From NCBI GenBank assembly GCA_910574345.1, contig CAJSZV010000006.1:8340-72339 (forward strand): DNA of 64,000 nucleotides, written 5' to 3'. The notes under the pieces are model-generated. The model saw only the letters and a list, made by a program, of their open reading frames with translations. It searched no databases and was not told where the DNA came from. The DNA comes from Clostridiaceae bacterium (GTDB taxonomy: Bacteria > Bacillota > Clostridia > Lachnospirales > Lachnospiraceae). A program made the position numbers and the translations under genes. This document shows positions 55,167-63,787 of the stretch, one piece after another; position 1 is the stretch's first letter, and each line of letters starts with the position of its first letter.

Positions 55167-56486
55167 ATGAGCTTTCAGGATGAGATGAAGCAGATATTTT
55201 TACGCGTTGCGGCAGGGGAAGTGGAACCAAAAGAATGGGAAGCGTGGTGGAACAGCAATAAGGTTAAATTGGAAGAAGCCCTCAACCGGGGAGACAGAGG
55301 GAGGATGATGCCTGCCCTGTGGAACGCCAACTATTACTGGATGGCAAAGACACAGAGTGGTGTTGCCTATTATTTTCGTGCCCAGGGACGTCCGGTAAAG
55401 GTTTCGGATTATTATGAGAAGAAGATGCGGGAAGAGGAAGAGCGCGAAAGACAGAAGGCCATGGAAGGCTATCATAGGGATACCGCCCCTTCCAGACAGC
55501 GGTGGGAGGCATATCTGGAAGGCCATCCCACAGACAGGATCGCTTTTGACTGGAAAAGCCTGCTGGGAACACCGGCAGGGCAGAAACCGGCAAGGGATTT
55601 TGCCTATAAACATGCAAGGGAAACAGAACAGTGGAAAGAGTGCGGGGAAGAACTGAAGCTCCGCCTGAAAGAGAACCTGCAGGCAAAGATTGCTCCTGTC
55701 ACAAAAGCTTATGGCATGAAAAAAGCAGGACCCAAGACCTTTGTGCGGGAGAAGAACGGCCTGGTAACCCGCATCCAGTTTATCGGCTATTTCAGGGGCG
55801 GCGGATACGAGGCGATGTTCTGTTATTTTTGCCCCCTATATGCCATACCGTACGGGATCTTAGGCCTGCCGGGGCACATCTGCCAAGGGGAGAATTTCCA
55901 AAGGATGCGGAGAGACTGGGGCGTGATCCAGTATGGCATGGAAGCGGTGGACACTGCCATGGTGGAGCGTATCAACAGAAAATTTGATGATATCCTGATA
56001 TTCCTGGCGGATGGCGTGCTGCCGGAGTGGCAGAAGATCGACAGCCTGGAGACATATTTCGCGGAGGAACGCCGGGATTATCTGAATGCCACCAGGACAG
56101 GCCCAAAAGATCCAAGAACCGGCAGGGCCATGTGGGATCTGGATCAGGGAGGAAAGGAAGATCCCTGGAGGGCGGATGAGTATCTGTTCGGCGTATGGGA
56201 TTTGTTGAACGGAAGGGAAGCGGAAGGGTACGCACACCTGGAAGAATGCGTGAGACACAATTCCGATTATATAAAAGAACGTTTAAAGGAGTTCCCCAAT
56301 GCCTGCAATGATCCGAGAGACGCCATGGCGGTGATGTACCGCAATGCACAGTTGTTTCTTGGGACAAAGGAGATCCCAGATGCTGAAAAACGCCGGGACA
56401 GGATTCGGGAGACTTATGAGGAGGTATGCCGGTTCATGCGGTATTACCACGGTCTGGCAAAAAAGACGGAAAGGAACCTGGAATAG
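55167..56486 (+). CDS. Unrecognised 439-aa protein
   Basis: 439 aa with AGGGAGGGAAGAG before the ATG. Helical N-terminal part (FLRVAAGEVEPKEWEAWWNS) with a charged stretch MREEEERERQKAMEG, a middle beta region (RIQFIGYFRGGGYEAMFCYF) and a Trp-rich C-terminal part. Homology to a named family is not recognised. It shares operon position and base composition with the DUF4132 and SMI1 genes that follow. Confidence 0.6.
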   Translation: MSFQDEMKQIFLRVAAGEVEPKEWEAWWNSNKVKLEEALNRGDRGRMMPALWNANYYWMAKTQSGVAYYFRAQGRPVKVSDYYEKKMREEEERERQKAMEGYHRDTAPSRQRWEAYLEGHPTDRIAFDWKSLLGTPAGQKPARDFAYKHARETEQWKECGEELKLRLKENLQAKIAPVTKAYGMKKAGPKTFVREKNGLVTRIQFIGYFRGGGYEAMFCYFCPLYAIPYGILGLPGHICQGENFQRMRRDWGVIQYGMEAVDTAMVERINRKFDDILIFLADGVLPEWQKIDSLETYFAEERRDYLNATRTGPKDPRTGRAMWDLDQGGKEDPWRADEYLFGVWDLLNGREAEGYAHLEECVRHNSDYIKERLKEFPNACNDPRDAMAVMYRNAQLFLGTKEIPDAEKRRDRIRETYEEVCRFMRYYHGLAKKTERNLE

Positions 56487-56497
56487 AGGGAACTGTA

Positions 56498-58030
56498 ATG
56501 ATGGAAGAGAAAAAAGTACAGCTTGACAAGGTACGCAGGGCATTCCGGAATCCAAACCTGCGAGGCTGGATTCCCAGATACCTCCTGACAATACTGGAAC
56601 AGAGTGAAGACATCGAAGATACCCTGTCAAAAATGGAGCAGGCCATGCCAAAATACTGTGAGCCCCGCAAATTTGCCACGGAAGAGCTGCAGAGCCTGGA
56701 TGAGGGGAGTGAGAAACAGAATGACTGGAGGAGCCTGTTGGTTGAACTAAGCCCTGCCGTAAGAACCTTTTGGGAAGAGCGATATGACAATTACATCAAT
56801 CCCAATGGCAGATACCAAACACTTTTAGGATTTGCGGATATGCGGGAAAGGTATCTGGGAGTTTCCCATGAAAGCAGCGTACAGCTTTTGTATGGGATGG
56901 GATGGAAGCCTGTGGATACCATGTGCGCTTACCTGCTGAGCATGACTACAAACCGTATGTACAGCCTGTCTCCCGATGCTGTCAGAGAAGCTGTCAGACT
57001 GGACCGGGAGGCGGCCATCGGCCTTCTGGATAAAAAAGTGCTGGGAGAGGCCATCGTTCATCATCACTTCTCCTATCAGACAGAATGGCAGAAGCTGTGG
57101 ATGGAATTTTTGTACCTGTTCTGTGGATTTGAGGATCAGACATTTCTGCATATGGAGCACAAGACGAAAAAGCTGAAACAACAGTGCCAGGCCATCTGTG
57201 AGAAGCTTGCCAATCCGAATTATGAGCAAACGGAACTGGAAAAAGCATTGCGAGCCTGTGCCTTGCTGCCATCAAAGGAGGAAATGGCAGCCATTCCGGA
57301 TAAGAAATTTGAAAAAAAGCAGAAAGCAGCCCTGCTAAATGCGTTTGTCTGCAATTATCAATGGAGTTATCCCGACTGGATGGAAATAAAGGATCATCCG
57401 GCCTGCCGTACAATGATACAAAACCTGCTTTGGGGATGCTATGAGAATGGAGTGCTTCAAAATGCCTTTGCTCTGGAAGAAGGCGGACAGATAACGGATG
57501 GGAATGGGGAGGCGTTTTCCGGCAGGATTTTCCCCGAACAGGGGCGGATTGGCCTTGTACATCCGGAGGAACTGACAGAAGTGGAGCGGGATATCTGGAA
57601 AAAATATGCAGGGAAGAAAAAATGGAAACACCCCCTTCCCCAACTTAAGATACCTGTGTGCCGGGGGCAGTATGACCTGGCGGCATTTACCGGCATTCAG
57701 GTAACGCAGCTTTTCATGATCACGGCGGCGGGCAAGTGGGGCCTGTACCAGGGGAGCGGCAGGAACCAGTATATGTCGTATCATATGGTAGACCTTCTCC
57801 ACGGGTATGGCGCTCAGCTTACCTTTGACGGTATCTGGAGAGGACCGGAATATGGACCGGAGATCATCACGATAGACAAAGTGATTTTTTATCGGTTTCG
57901 GCATTTCCTGCTCTGGGATCATGTACCCGAAAGTCTGGTCTGTGCCCCGGAGGAACTGCCGGCACGCTTTGTGTCTACTGCAATGGCAGCTTTCCAGGCT
58001 ATCATCGGGAAAGGGAAAAAGAAAGAGTGA
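56498..58030 (+). CDS. DUF4132-domain protein
   Basis: 510 aa. The C-terminal third (KKWKHPLPQLKIPVCRGQYDLAAFTGIQV near 370-400, then GPEYGPEIITIDKVIFYRF) follows the DUF4132 pattern, in which the PxxQL segment is conserved. The N-terminal two thirds are helical repeats. DUF4132 proteins are often linked to WGR/MolR-type genes and contact-dependent systems, but the function is unknown. Paired ATGs at 56498 and 56501 follow AGAGGG. Confidence 0.6.
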   Translation: MMEEKKVQLDKVRRAFRNPNLRGWIPRYLLTILEQSEDIEDTLSKMEQAMPKYCEPRKFATEELQSLDEGSEKQNDWRSLLVELSPAVRTFWEERYDNYINPNGRYQTLLGFADMRERYLGVSHESSVQLLYGMGWKPVDTMCAYLLSMTTNRMYSLSPDAVREAVRLDREAAIGLLDKKVLGEAIVHHHFSYQTEWQKLWMEFLYLFCGFEDQTFLHMEHKTKKLKQQCQAICEKLANPNYEQTELEKALRACALLPSKEEMAAIPDKKFEKKQKAALLNAFVCNYQWSYPDWMEIKDHPACRTMIQNLLWGCYENGVLQNAFALEEGGQITDGNGEAFSGRIFPEQGRIGLVHPEELTEVERDIWKKYAGKKKWKHPLPQLKIPVCRGQYDLAAFTGIQVTQLFMITAAGKWGLYQGSGRNQYMSYHMVDLLHGYGAQLTFDGIWRGPEYGPEIITIDKVIFYRFRHFLLWDHVPESLVCAPEELPARFVSTAMAAFQAIIGKGKKKE

Positions 58031-58107
58031 AAATAGTTTTCGGTTTTCGGCAGGATTGGGGTGTATGAGTAACCCGTAAAGTTTGACCGGCTTACAGGAG
58101 GAGGAAA

Positions 58108-58911
58108 ATGGGAAAAACAGGAACAACGGGAAAGACAGGACAGCCCCCATGGGCAAAGCGTATTTTAAAATTGCTGGAGCAGGCAAAGGTGAAAGATCCG
58201 GACCTTGTGCGGTTTGGTGCCTATAGCCACAAGTATAAGCTGTCACCGCCTGCCAGTGAGGAGACGATACAAAAATTTGAGGAGCAGGAGGGAATACGGC
58301 TGCCGGAAGAATACCGGGATTTCCTGCTTTTTGTGGGAAACGGCGGCGCAGGCCCTTATTATGGGCTTTATGGGGTGAAGACACAGGAAAAGGAACTTCA
58401 CGATTCCCATGGTTCCCGCCTCTACCGCGTTCAGGAAGAGCCGGTGATCTATCCGAAGATGAGTGATGAGGATTGGAACAGGGTGGCCGATCCGGAGGGC
58501 AGACGAAAAGGAGAGGAGGTACATCCCTATGTGGGAGTCCTGCCCATCGGGAGCCAGGGCTGTACCCTTATGACAGGGATCATGCTTGCAGGACCTTATC
58601 GGGGGCAGGTGGTCTATTATGACGAGGATTTCTGCGGTCAGCCGTTTTTTGTGCGGGAACAGGGATTCCTTAAGTGGTATGAGAGATGGCTCCGGGAAGT
58701 GATCGCGGGTTATAATGACGAAGAGATTGGATTTGGATTAAATATAGATGGAACCCCCAGTCAGCTGATGGATCTGTACGAACAGACCGAAGATCCGGAG
58801 GAAAAAATAGAGATCATCGACAGTTTCTATAAATTTGAGACTTTGCCAGGAAAACAGAAAACGTATTTCAAAAAACCTGTGCCCAGGAATCCAACATGGA
58901 AGTGCGGATGA
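58108..58911 (+). CDS. SMI1/KNR4 (SUKH-1) family protein, probable immunity protein
   Basis: 267 aa. SMI1 domain (about 45-200): SPPASEETIQKFEEQEGIRL then PEEYRDFLLFVGNGGAGPYY, later HPYVGVLPIGSQGCTLMTGI and VRQQ-like FVREQGFLKWYERWL. SMI1/SUKH proteins are an established class of immunity proteins for polymorphic toxins. Its paralogue at 59641 runs on in one frame, while this one ends RNPTWKCG-stop and the coding continues in a second frame from 58896. GGAGGAGG precedes the ATG. Confidence 0.85.
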   Translation: MGKTGTTGKTGQPPWAKRILKLLEQAKVKDPDLVRFGAYSHKYKLSPPASEETIQKFEEQEGIRLPEEYRDFLLFVGNGGAGPYYGLYGVKTQEKELHDSHGSRLYRVQEEPVIYPKMSDEDWNRVADPEGRRKGEEVHPYVGVLPIGSQGCTLMTGIMLAGPYRGQVVYYDEDFCGQPFFVREQGFLKWYERWLREVIAGYNDEEIGFGLNIDGTPSQLMDLYEQTEDPEEKIEIIDSFYKFETLPGKQKTYFKKPVPRNPTWKCG

Positions 58912-59603
58912 AGCTGATCAAGATGCTGGTCCGTTTCCATGTGCCGGGCATGACGAAGGAGCTTGAAAAGCTGTGGGAATACGGGGCCTATGCGGAGGCG
59001 GTCTCCATCATCACCTATGAAGGCACCTGGGAGGTGAAGGAAGCCTGGTATGAGAGGGTATTTCAGGTACTGCCCAGGCTCCGGGGGGAGGGCTTCCGGG
59101 ATGCCTGCCATACCATCAGAGCCGTGAAGGATTATCCCAATGTCCATGCAGGAAGGCTGAGAGAAGCCTTGAACCGGAACGATCTGGACAGGAATGACAG
59201 GATTTCGCTGTTTCACTGTATTCAGGAGCTGAAGGGAAAAGAAGAAGTGCTGGATTATTTCCTGGATTATCTGTCCACAGAGGAAAATCCCGCTTTGCTG
59301 ATTTATGCCGTCTGGTGCACGGAGGGTGTAGAGAACCGGCAGCTGCAGGAGCTCTATGTACGTCTGATGGACAGGTACAGAACTCATGAAAATACGAAAT
59401 TTGACTATAAAGGCAGCCAGATGGTCTTAAGAGGCGGCGCCTGTCTGGGAGCCAGCAGACCGGAGGGACAGCTCACAAGCAACCTGATGCGGCAGTTCGA
59501 TTATTTTGGCCTGGATTATCCAGGTGGCTTTAAGCTTCTGATGGACGAGGGCAGATGGAAGGAATGGAAACAGCAGAACGGATTTGGGACAGTGGATAGA
59601 TAG
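58896..59603 (+). CDS. Continuation of the SMI1 protein in a second frame (HEAT-like part)
   Basis: 235 aa from ATG 58896, overlapping the previous gene by 16 nt. MEVRMKLIKMLVRFHVPGMT then KELEKLWEYGAYAEAVSIIT and helical repeats through FDYLSTEE align with the region after SMI1 in the paralogue at 59641. Either one base was lost near 58895 and the two frames were one gene, or the pair is coupled by overlapping ATG. The C-terminal 60 residues have no counterpart in the paralogue. Confidence 0.6.
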   Translation: MEVRMKLIKMLVRFHVPGMTKELEKLWEYGAYAEAVSIITYEGTWEVKEAWYERVFQVLPRLRGEGFRDACHTIRAVKDYPNVHAGRLREALNRNDLDRNDRISLFHCIQELKGKEEVLDYFLDYLSTEENPALLIYAVWCTEGVENRQLQELYVRLMDRYRTHENTKFDYKGSQMVLRGGACLGASRPEGQLTSNLMRQFDYFGLDYPGGFKLLMDEGRWKEWKQQNGFGTVDR

Positions 59604-59640
59604 AAGAAAGTAAGCAATATATCAAAGGAAGTAAAAGGCT

Positions 59641-61512
59641 ATGTCAAACACATTTCCGTTAGAAGAATTGCGCTCATTGTTAGAAAAGGCAAGGACCGCA
59701 GATGCGGATCTGAAACAATTTGGCGCAGAAAGTCATAAATATCAATGGAATCCGCCAGCGTCTTTGAAAGAGATAGAGGAATTTGAGCAGGAAACAGGGA
59801 TTGTTCTTCCAGATGGCTATCGTAACTTTCTGCTGCAGGCGGGGAACGGCGGAGCCGGGCCTTTTTATGGCCTGTTTCCTATTTCAGCGAGCAAAGGCTG
59901 GCCCATAGAGGCGGATAAGCTTCCCTGGCTGGATCCGGACAGGAGCGTAGAGGAACTGGAGGATGTGCCGGACTGGAAGCGGGGCTGTATCCCCATCGGT
60001 TCCCAGGGGGATACCTATATCACCTGCCTGATGGTGACAGGGCCGGACCGGGGCCGTGTCGTTTATATAGAATATGAGCGCTCCTGGATATTTTTCCCCA
60101 GGGAACCGGACTTTTTATCCTGGTATACCCGCTGGCTGCGGGAGGCGGCAGCCGGTTACGATATGGGGTGGTTTGGTATTTTCCTTGATGGTGATGAAGA
60201 AACACTGCAAAAGCACTATGTTCAGGCGGATACAGAAGGGGAAAGATTATTGGCCATTGACAGTATGGAAAAGTTCCCAGACTTATCGGATGCCTCCCAG
60301 GATTTTATATGTAGTATTCTGGATGAATGGGTCATGAAGGAGGATGTGGGCAGCCTGCCACGGCTGGCTTACCGTGTAGACCCCGAATTATATGGACAGT
60401 TTTTGGATAAACGATGGGAAGTTGGGCTGATTGACCGGGTGGTATATGAATTGTACCATACGCCTGCAGACAGAAAGGATCTGGCAAAACGTTGGAAAGA
60501 GCGCATCCTGGATAAGTTGCCGGAGCTTTCTCCGAAAACGTATTGTATTGCCATACCGCTTTTGAGGATGGGCGGCGGGGTGAATCTGGAACAGGTGGCA
60601 TTTCTCCTTGACAGGGCTGAAGGCAGGGAGAAAAGGGAGCTGCTCCGTGATTTAGGGCATTTCCCGGATGCAAAAGAACACCTGGAGATATGGTTGGGCT
60701 ATCTGCAGGAACGGGAGGATCTGGAACTGCTCCATTATGCTTTGCTGTCCGTTCCCCATGTCAACGATCCCCGGCTGCGGGAAGCACTGTGTAAGGTACA
60801 GGCCGCATTCCCGTTTGCCCTGGAAATGATTCATGTTGATGATTATAAAGATAAAGAAGCATTGGAGCGTTCCTTACGTCGGAATAAAGAACGCACGGTT
60901 TATAAAGCGGCAGACGCTGTCCTGACAGAGTTGTTTTATGAGGGCATTAACCCGGAGGATATCCGTCTGCCCCGTCCGTACCGCTTGAAAATGCCAGGGA
61001 ATGCAATGAGCGATTTAGGGATGTACCGAACCCTGCCGACAGATGGGATTTTGATACACCCATTGATTGCCCTTGCCATTCGGCAGGGATCGGGTGGAAG
61101 ACTGCCATCCACTGCCTGGGATTGGGGGCGGAAGCTGAAACAGGTCAAGGAGCTCCAGCTTGTCCTGTCCGAAAAAACAGTCCAGAGCTGGGAGGATGAA
61201 GCCCGTTGTGCCTATCTCCGTGCGCCGGACGAGCATTTTCCGCCAGAGCCTTATTATTATGATCTCCGGGGCTGGGCTGTCATTGGCGGGGTGGAAAATT
61301 TACGGGAATTGAGGATTTCTGAAATATGTGTGGAAGATTTCTCTTTCCTGGCACAGTGTAAGAATCTGCGGACGCTGTCCCTTTATAATACAAATTTTAC
61401 AGATTGCCGGTTATTGAAGGAGCTGCCAAAGCTAAGATATGTTGATCTCCGTTATTGTCGTTTGATACATAAAGAGGTTTTGAAGAAACTTCATGCGGAG
61501 TGTGAGCTATAA
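59641..61512 (+). CDS. SMI1/KNR4 protein with helical repeats and C-terminal LRR
   Basis: 623 aa in three parts. The SMI1 domain (about 25-180) has NPPASLKEIEEFEQETGIVL then PDGYRNFLLQAGNGGAGPFY and CIPIGSQGDTYITCLMVTGP. HEAT-like helical repeats follow (about 200-420), then leucine-rich repeats (about 520-623: GVENLRELRISEICVEDFSF then LAQCKNLRTLSLYNTNFTDC). It is a complete paralogue of the broken gene pair at 58108/58896, and its LRR end is shared with the gene at 53426. Likely an immunity protein, inferred from the SUKH domain. The ATG lies 37 nt after the previous stop. Confidence 0.85.
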   Translation: MSNTFPLEELRSLLEKARTADADLKQFGAESHKYQWNPPASLKEIEEFEQETGIVLPDGYRNFLLQAGNGGAGPFYGLFPISASKGWPIEADKLPWLDPDRSVEELEDVPDWKRGCIPIGSQGDTYITCLMVTGPDRGRVVYIEYERSWIFFPREPDFLSWYTRWLREAAAGYDMGWFGIFLDGDEETLQKHYVQADTEGERLLAIDSMEKFPDLSDASQDFICSILDEWVMKEDVGSLPRLAYRVDPELYGQFLDKRWEVGLIDRVVYELYHTPADRKDLAKRWKERILDKLPELSPKTYCIAIPLLRMGGGVNLEQVAFLLDRAEGREKRELLRDLGHFPDAKEHLEIWLGYLQEREDLELLHYALLSVPHVNDPRLREALCKVQAAFPFALEMIHVDDYKDKEALERSLRRNKERTVYKAADAVLTELFYEGINPEDIRLPRPYRLKMPGNAMSDLGMYRTLPTDGILIHPLIALAIRQGSGGRLPSTAWDWGRKLKQVKELQLVLSEKTVQSWEDEARCAYLRAPDEHFPPEPYYYDLRGWAVIGGVENLRELRISEICVEDFSFLAQCKNLRTLSLYNTNFTDCRLLKELPKLRYVDLRYCRLIHKEVLKKLHAECEL

Positions 61513-61649
61513 AGATGTAAATCATTGACAATAGTTTACAAAAGGCGGCGATGGCGGATGCTCGCTTTGCGGCGGCGACGGAGCGATCTATGTCCTGCCC
61601 TGCTATACTGCTTTTTATTGCCAGCCAACGAATATAGGGAGGAAGAAAA

Positions 61650-61934
61650 ATGGAATCGTACATCTTCGTAATAGCCATGATAGCGCTTTTTGCTTTCGGA
61701 ATTACTAAATTTGTTTATTATAAGATAAATAAGAATTCGGTTAAAAGCAAGACAAGCAAACAAAATGATCTGGTTATGAGAAGTGGTGTCGTTGGTTTAT
61801 GTCTTGGTGTGGGCGTTGGCGTAGCATTAAAAGATTTGTTCTCTGAAACCGCTATACTATTAGTTGGAATAATTGGGGCTACAATAGGTGTAATAATAGA
61901 AATTGTTATCAGACATCAAAAAGAATCTACCTGA
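61650..61934 (+). CDS. Small membrane protein
   Basis: 94 aa with GGGAGGAAG before the ATG. Two or three hydrophobic helices: FVIAMIALFAFGITKFVYY (about 5-24), VGLCLGVGVGVALK (about 48-62) and ILLVGIIGATIGVIIEIVI (about 69-87), with a Lys-rich loop (KNSVKSKTSKQN). No family recognised. The 137-nt gap before it holds only a short Gly/Cys-rich open stretch with no start. Confidence 0.6.
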   Translation: MESYIFVIAMIALFAFGITKFVYYKINKNSVKSKTSKQNDLVMRSGVVGLCLGVGVGVALKDLFSETAILLVGIIGATIGVIIEIVIRHQKEST

Positions 61935-62055
61935 TGCTCCTGAAGAAAGTAACATCGTTTTAGCAATTTGGGATTACATCCTGATTCCGCCTATGACAAA
62001 AGCGGAACTGGAAGATCTGGCCGGGAAACTGCGTGGGAAGGGAAGGTCTGTATGA
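61926..62055 (+). pseudogene. Orphan C-terminal gene fragment
   Basis: In the frame ending with TGA 62053-62055 the DNA reads KNLPDAPEESNIVLAIWDYI then LIPPMTKAELEDLAGKLRGK and GRSV-stop, good protein-like sequence without a start codon of its own. The final ATG overlaps the next gene (ATGA). It looks like the 3' end of a gene whose 5' part was replaced by the small membrane protein gene. Confidence 0.5.
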
Positions 62056-62813
62056 GCGGAGCAGCAGGAGAAAAGCAGGAAGCAGAAAAAAGGATAAAGG
62101 AATATATACAGGCCAGCTCCATGGGCCTGAGCAAAAAGGAAGAGCAGGATTTTAAAGAGCTTGTAATCCGCAATGAAGAAACGGCAAAAAAGGTATTCCG
62201 GGGTTCAAAACATATAGGGAAGGCGTATATCCTGATCTATTTGAACTCCCAGGGAAAAGACGCTGACATTGCAAAAGAAGAGGCAGCAGCCTGGGCCTGC
62301 CAGATGGAGTTTATAAACAGTAATGTTTCAGAAGAACGGGCATTCCGTTCCTGGCTGTCGGGAGAAACTGATATCATGCCGGAAACAATGCCGGTCAACA
62401 AATATATCATGGGATTTCCGCACAGAAAAAATGTAGAACTCTGTTATTTATCAAAGGTATGCACATTTACGGAGAGGCTTGTAGCTTATGGAGTAAAAAA
62501 GGGATATGTGGATATTGTACGGGGGCCAGTGAGGGAGATGATGCGCGAACTTGACAGCTCCTATGCGTGTTCTTTTCTTGAGCATACAGTCTGGACGTAT
62601 CAATTATCAGAAGAAGATATCATGCAGATGTATTCCGCAATCTATGCGATATCCGGAAACGCCAAAGCAGAAAAGGAGTTTTACCGTAATTTTATCTGTG
62701 CGTGGCTGGAGCAGGATAAGGACCGGTATCTGGCAGCCATTGAAAAGATAAGCAAAGATATGCGGAAAAAGATATTTGCTGTGTTAAAAAGAGAGAATCT
62801 GTATACGACATAG
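62052..62813 (+). CDS. Unrecognised helical protein
   Basis: 253 aa from ATG 62052 (GGAAGG upstream; ATG overlaps the stop of a gene fragment). All-helical prediction: KQEAEKRIKEYIQASSMGLS, then HIGKAYILIYLNSQGKDADI and a C-terminal DKDRYLAAIEKISKDMRKKI. Cytoplasmic, no motifs for catalysis seen. No family recognised. It is the partner of either the small membrane protein before it or the one after it. Confidence 0.6.
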   Translation: MSGAAGEKQEAEKRIKEYIQASSMGLSKKEEQDFKELVIRNEETAKKVFRGSKHIGKAYILIYLNSQGKDADIAKEEAAAWACQMEFINSNVSEERAFRSWLSGETDIMPETMPVNKYIMGFPHRKNVELCYLSKVCTFTERLVAYGVKKGYVDIVRGPVREMMRELDSSYACSFLEHTVWTYQLSEEDIMQMYSAIYAISGNAKAEKEFYRNFICAWLEQDKDRYLAAIEKISKDMRKKIFAVLKRENLYTT

Positions 62814-62850
62814 ATGTTTTTCAAATATAAGAGGAGTGAAAAGAAACAGA

Positions 62851-63036
62851 ATGAAAAGAATTGTGTTGGGAGGCTTTGCTTTTGTGGGCGGAGCTGTTAT
62901 GTATTCGACTGGCACATTGGGATTTGCCCATGTGGAGGTACAGGCAAATTATATGAAAATACCGCAGTATCTCGGAGTGATTGCAATGATCACAGGTATT
63001 ATTTTGGGTATATGTGGTTTGATAAATGATAAGTAA
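62851..63036 (+). CDS. Small two-segment membrane protein
   Basis: 61 aa from ATG 62851: MKRIVLGGFAFVGGAVMYST followed by a loop and IPQYLGVIAMITGIILGICG. GAGGAG lies 14 nt upstream, which is far; GTG 62836 is an alternative. It may be an immunity-type membrane peptide, by context only. Confidence 0.5.
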   Translation: MKRIVLGGFAFVGGAVMYSTGTLGFAHVEVQANYMKIPQYLGVIAMITGIILGICGLINDK

Positions 63037-63127
63037 TACTCCACTTCCAGATCAGACAGAGGTTTTCGTTTTTACCTTTAGTATAGTATCTGTGTTTTGA
63101 AGTGGTATATATGAAAGAGAAAGACTT

Positions 63128-63760
63128 ATGAGATACGAAATTATTCAAACAAAATCCTATCCTGCAGCTGAATTTGAAATTCAAAATAAGGAAGGGAATA
63201 TTGGAAAAGCTGTTAAAATTTGTGAAAAGAAAGTATGGTCATTTGAAATAGAATTTAAACAAAAGAACTTTCAGATGGTGTTTGCAAATTCATCTTTGCC
63301 ATCCTTGAAAACGATGTTTATAGAGATGCTTACATTTTCTCAGCCTAAAAATGATCTACACAGGCTTTGCATAGACGGAAAGGAACAAGGAGAAATTTTC
63401 AGGCGCTGGGGCCATTATTGGCTGGAGTTAAACGGCTGTAAATATAGTACCTGTACAGTAGGATTTGGTTCTGAAGGAATGAAGTGTCTGGTCTTTGAAG
63501 GTTTTGTTGACAGAAAGGATAATCCAACTGGAAAACAGATTGCTTTGATTGAAACGCCGAATTCAGGACAACGTTTAGACCGTTATCAGGTGACAGCTCG
63601 GGGAGATATGGCGGGATTAGTGGCTTTGCTTTTTGGACTTTTTTGGGACAATAACGCATTCCACAAAAGTGATACATATTATGAAAAAAGCTATTTAGTA
63701 TCGTGGGGGAAAGAAAAAAATTTGTATGATCCCTCTTTTAAAGATTCAATCATTGATTAA
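63128..63760 (+). CDS. Tubby/LURP-one-like domain protein
   Basis: 210 aa. A beta-rich single domain resembling the tubby C-terminal-like fold: SYPAAEFEIQNKEGNIGKAV, VWSFEIEFKQKNFQMVF, then KQIALIETPNSGQRLDRYQV and MAGLVALLFGLFWD. I see this as a fold-level resemblance, not a firm match. No signal peptide. GAAAGAGAAAG precedes the ATG. Confidence 0.55.
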   Translation: MRYEIIQTKSYPAAEFEIQNKEGNIGKAVKICEKKVWSFEIEFKQKNFQMVFANSSLPSLKTMFIEMLTFSQPKNDLHRLCIDGKEQGEIFRRWGHYWLELNGCKYSTCTVGFGSEGMKCLVFEGFVDRKDNPTGKQIALIETPNSGQRLDRYQVTARGDMAGLVALLFGLFWDNNAFHKSDTYYEKSYLVSWGKEKNLYDPSFKDSIID

Positions 63761-63787
63761 ATAGTAGATAGAGAAGGAACTCTGAAA

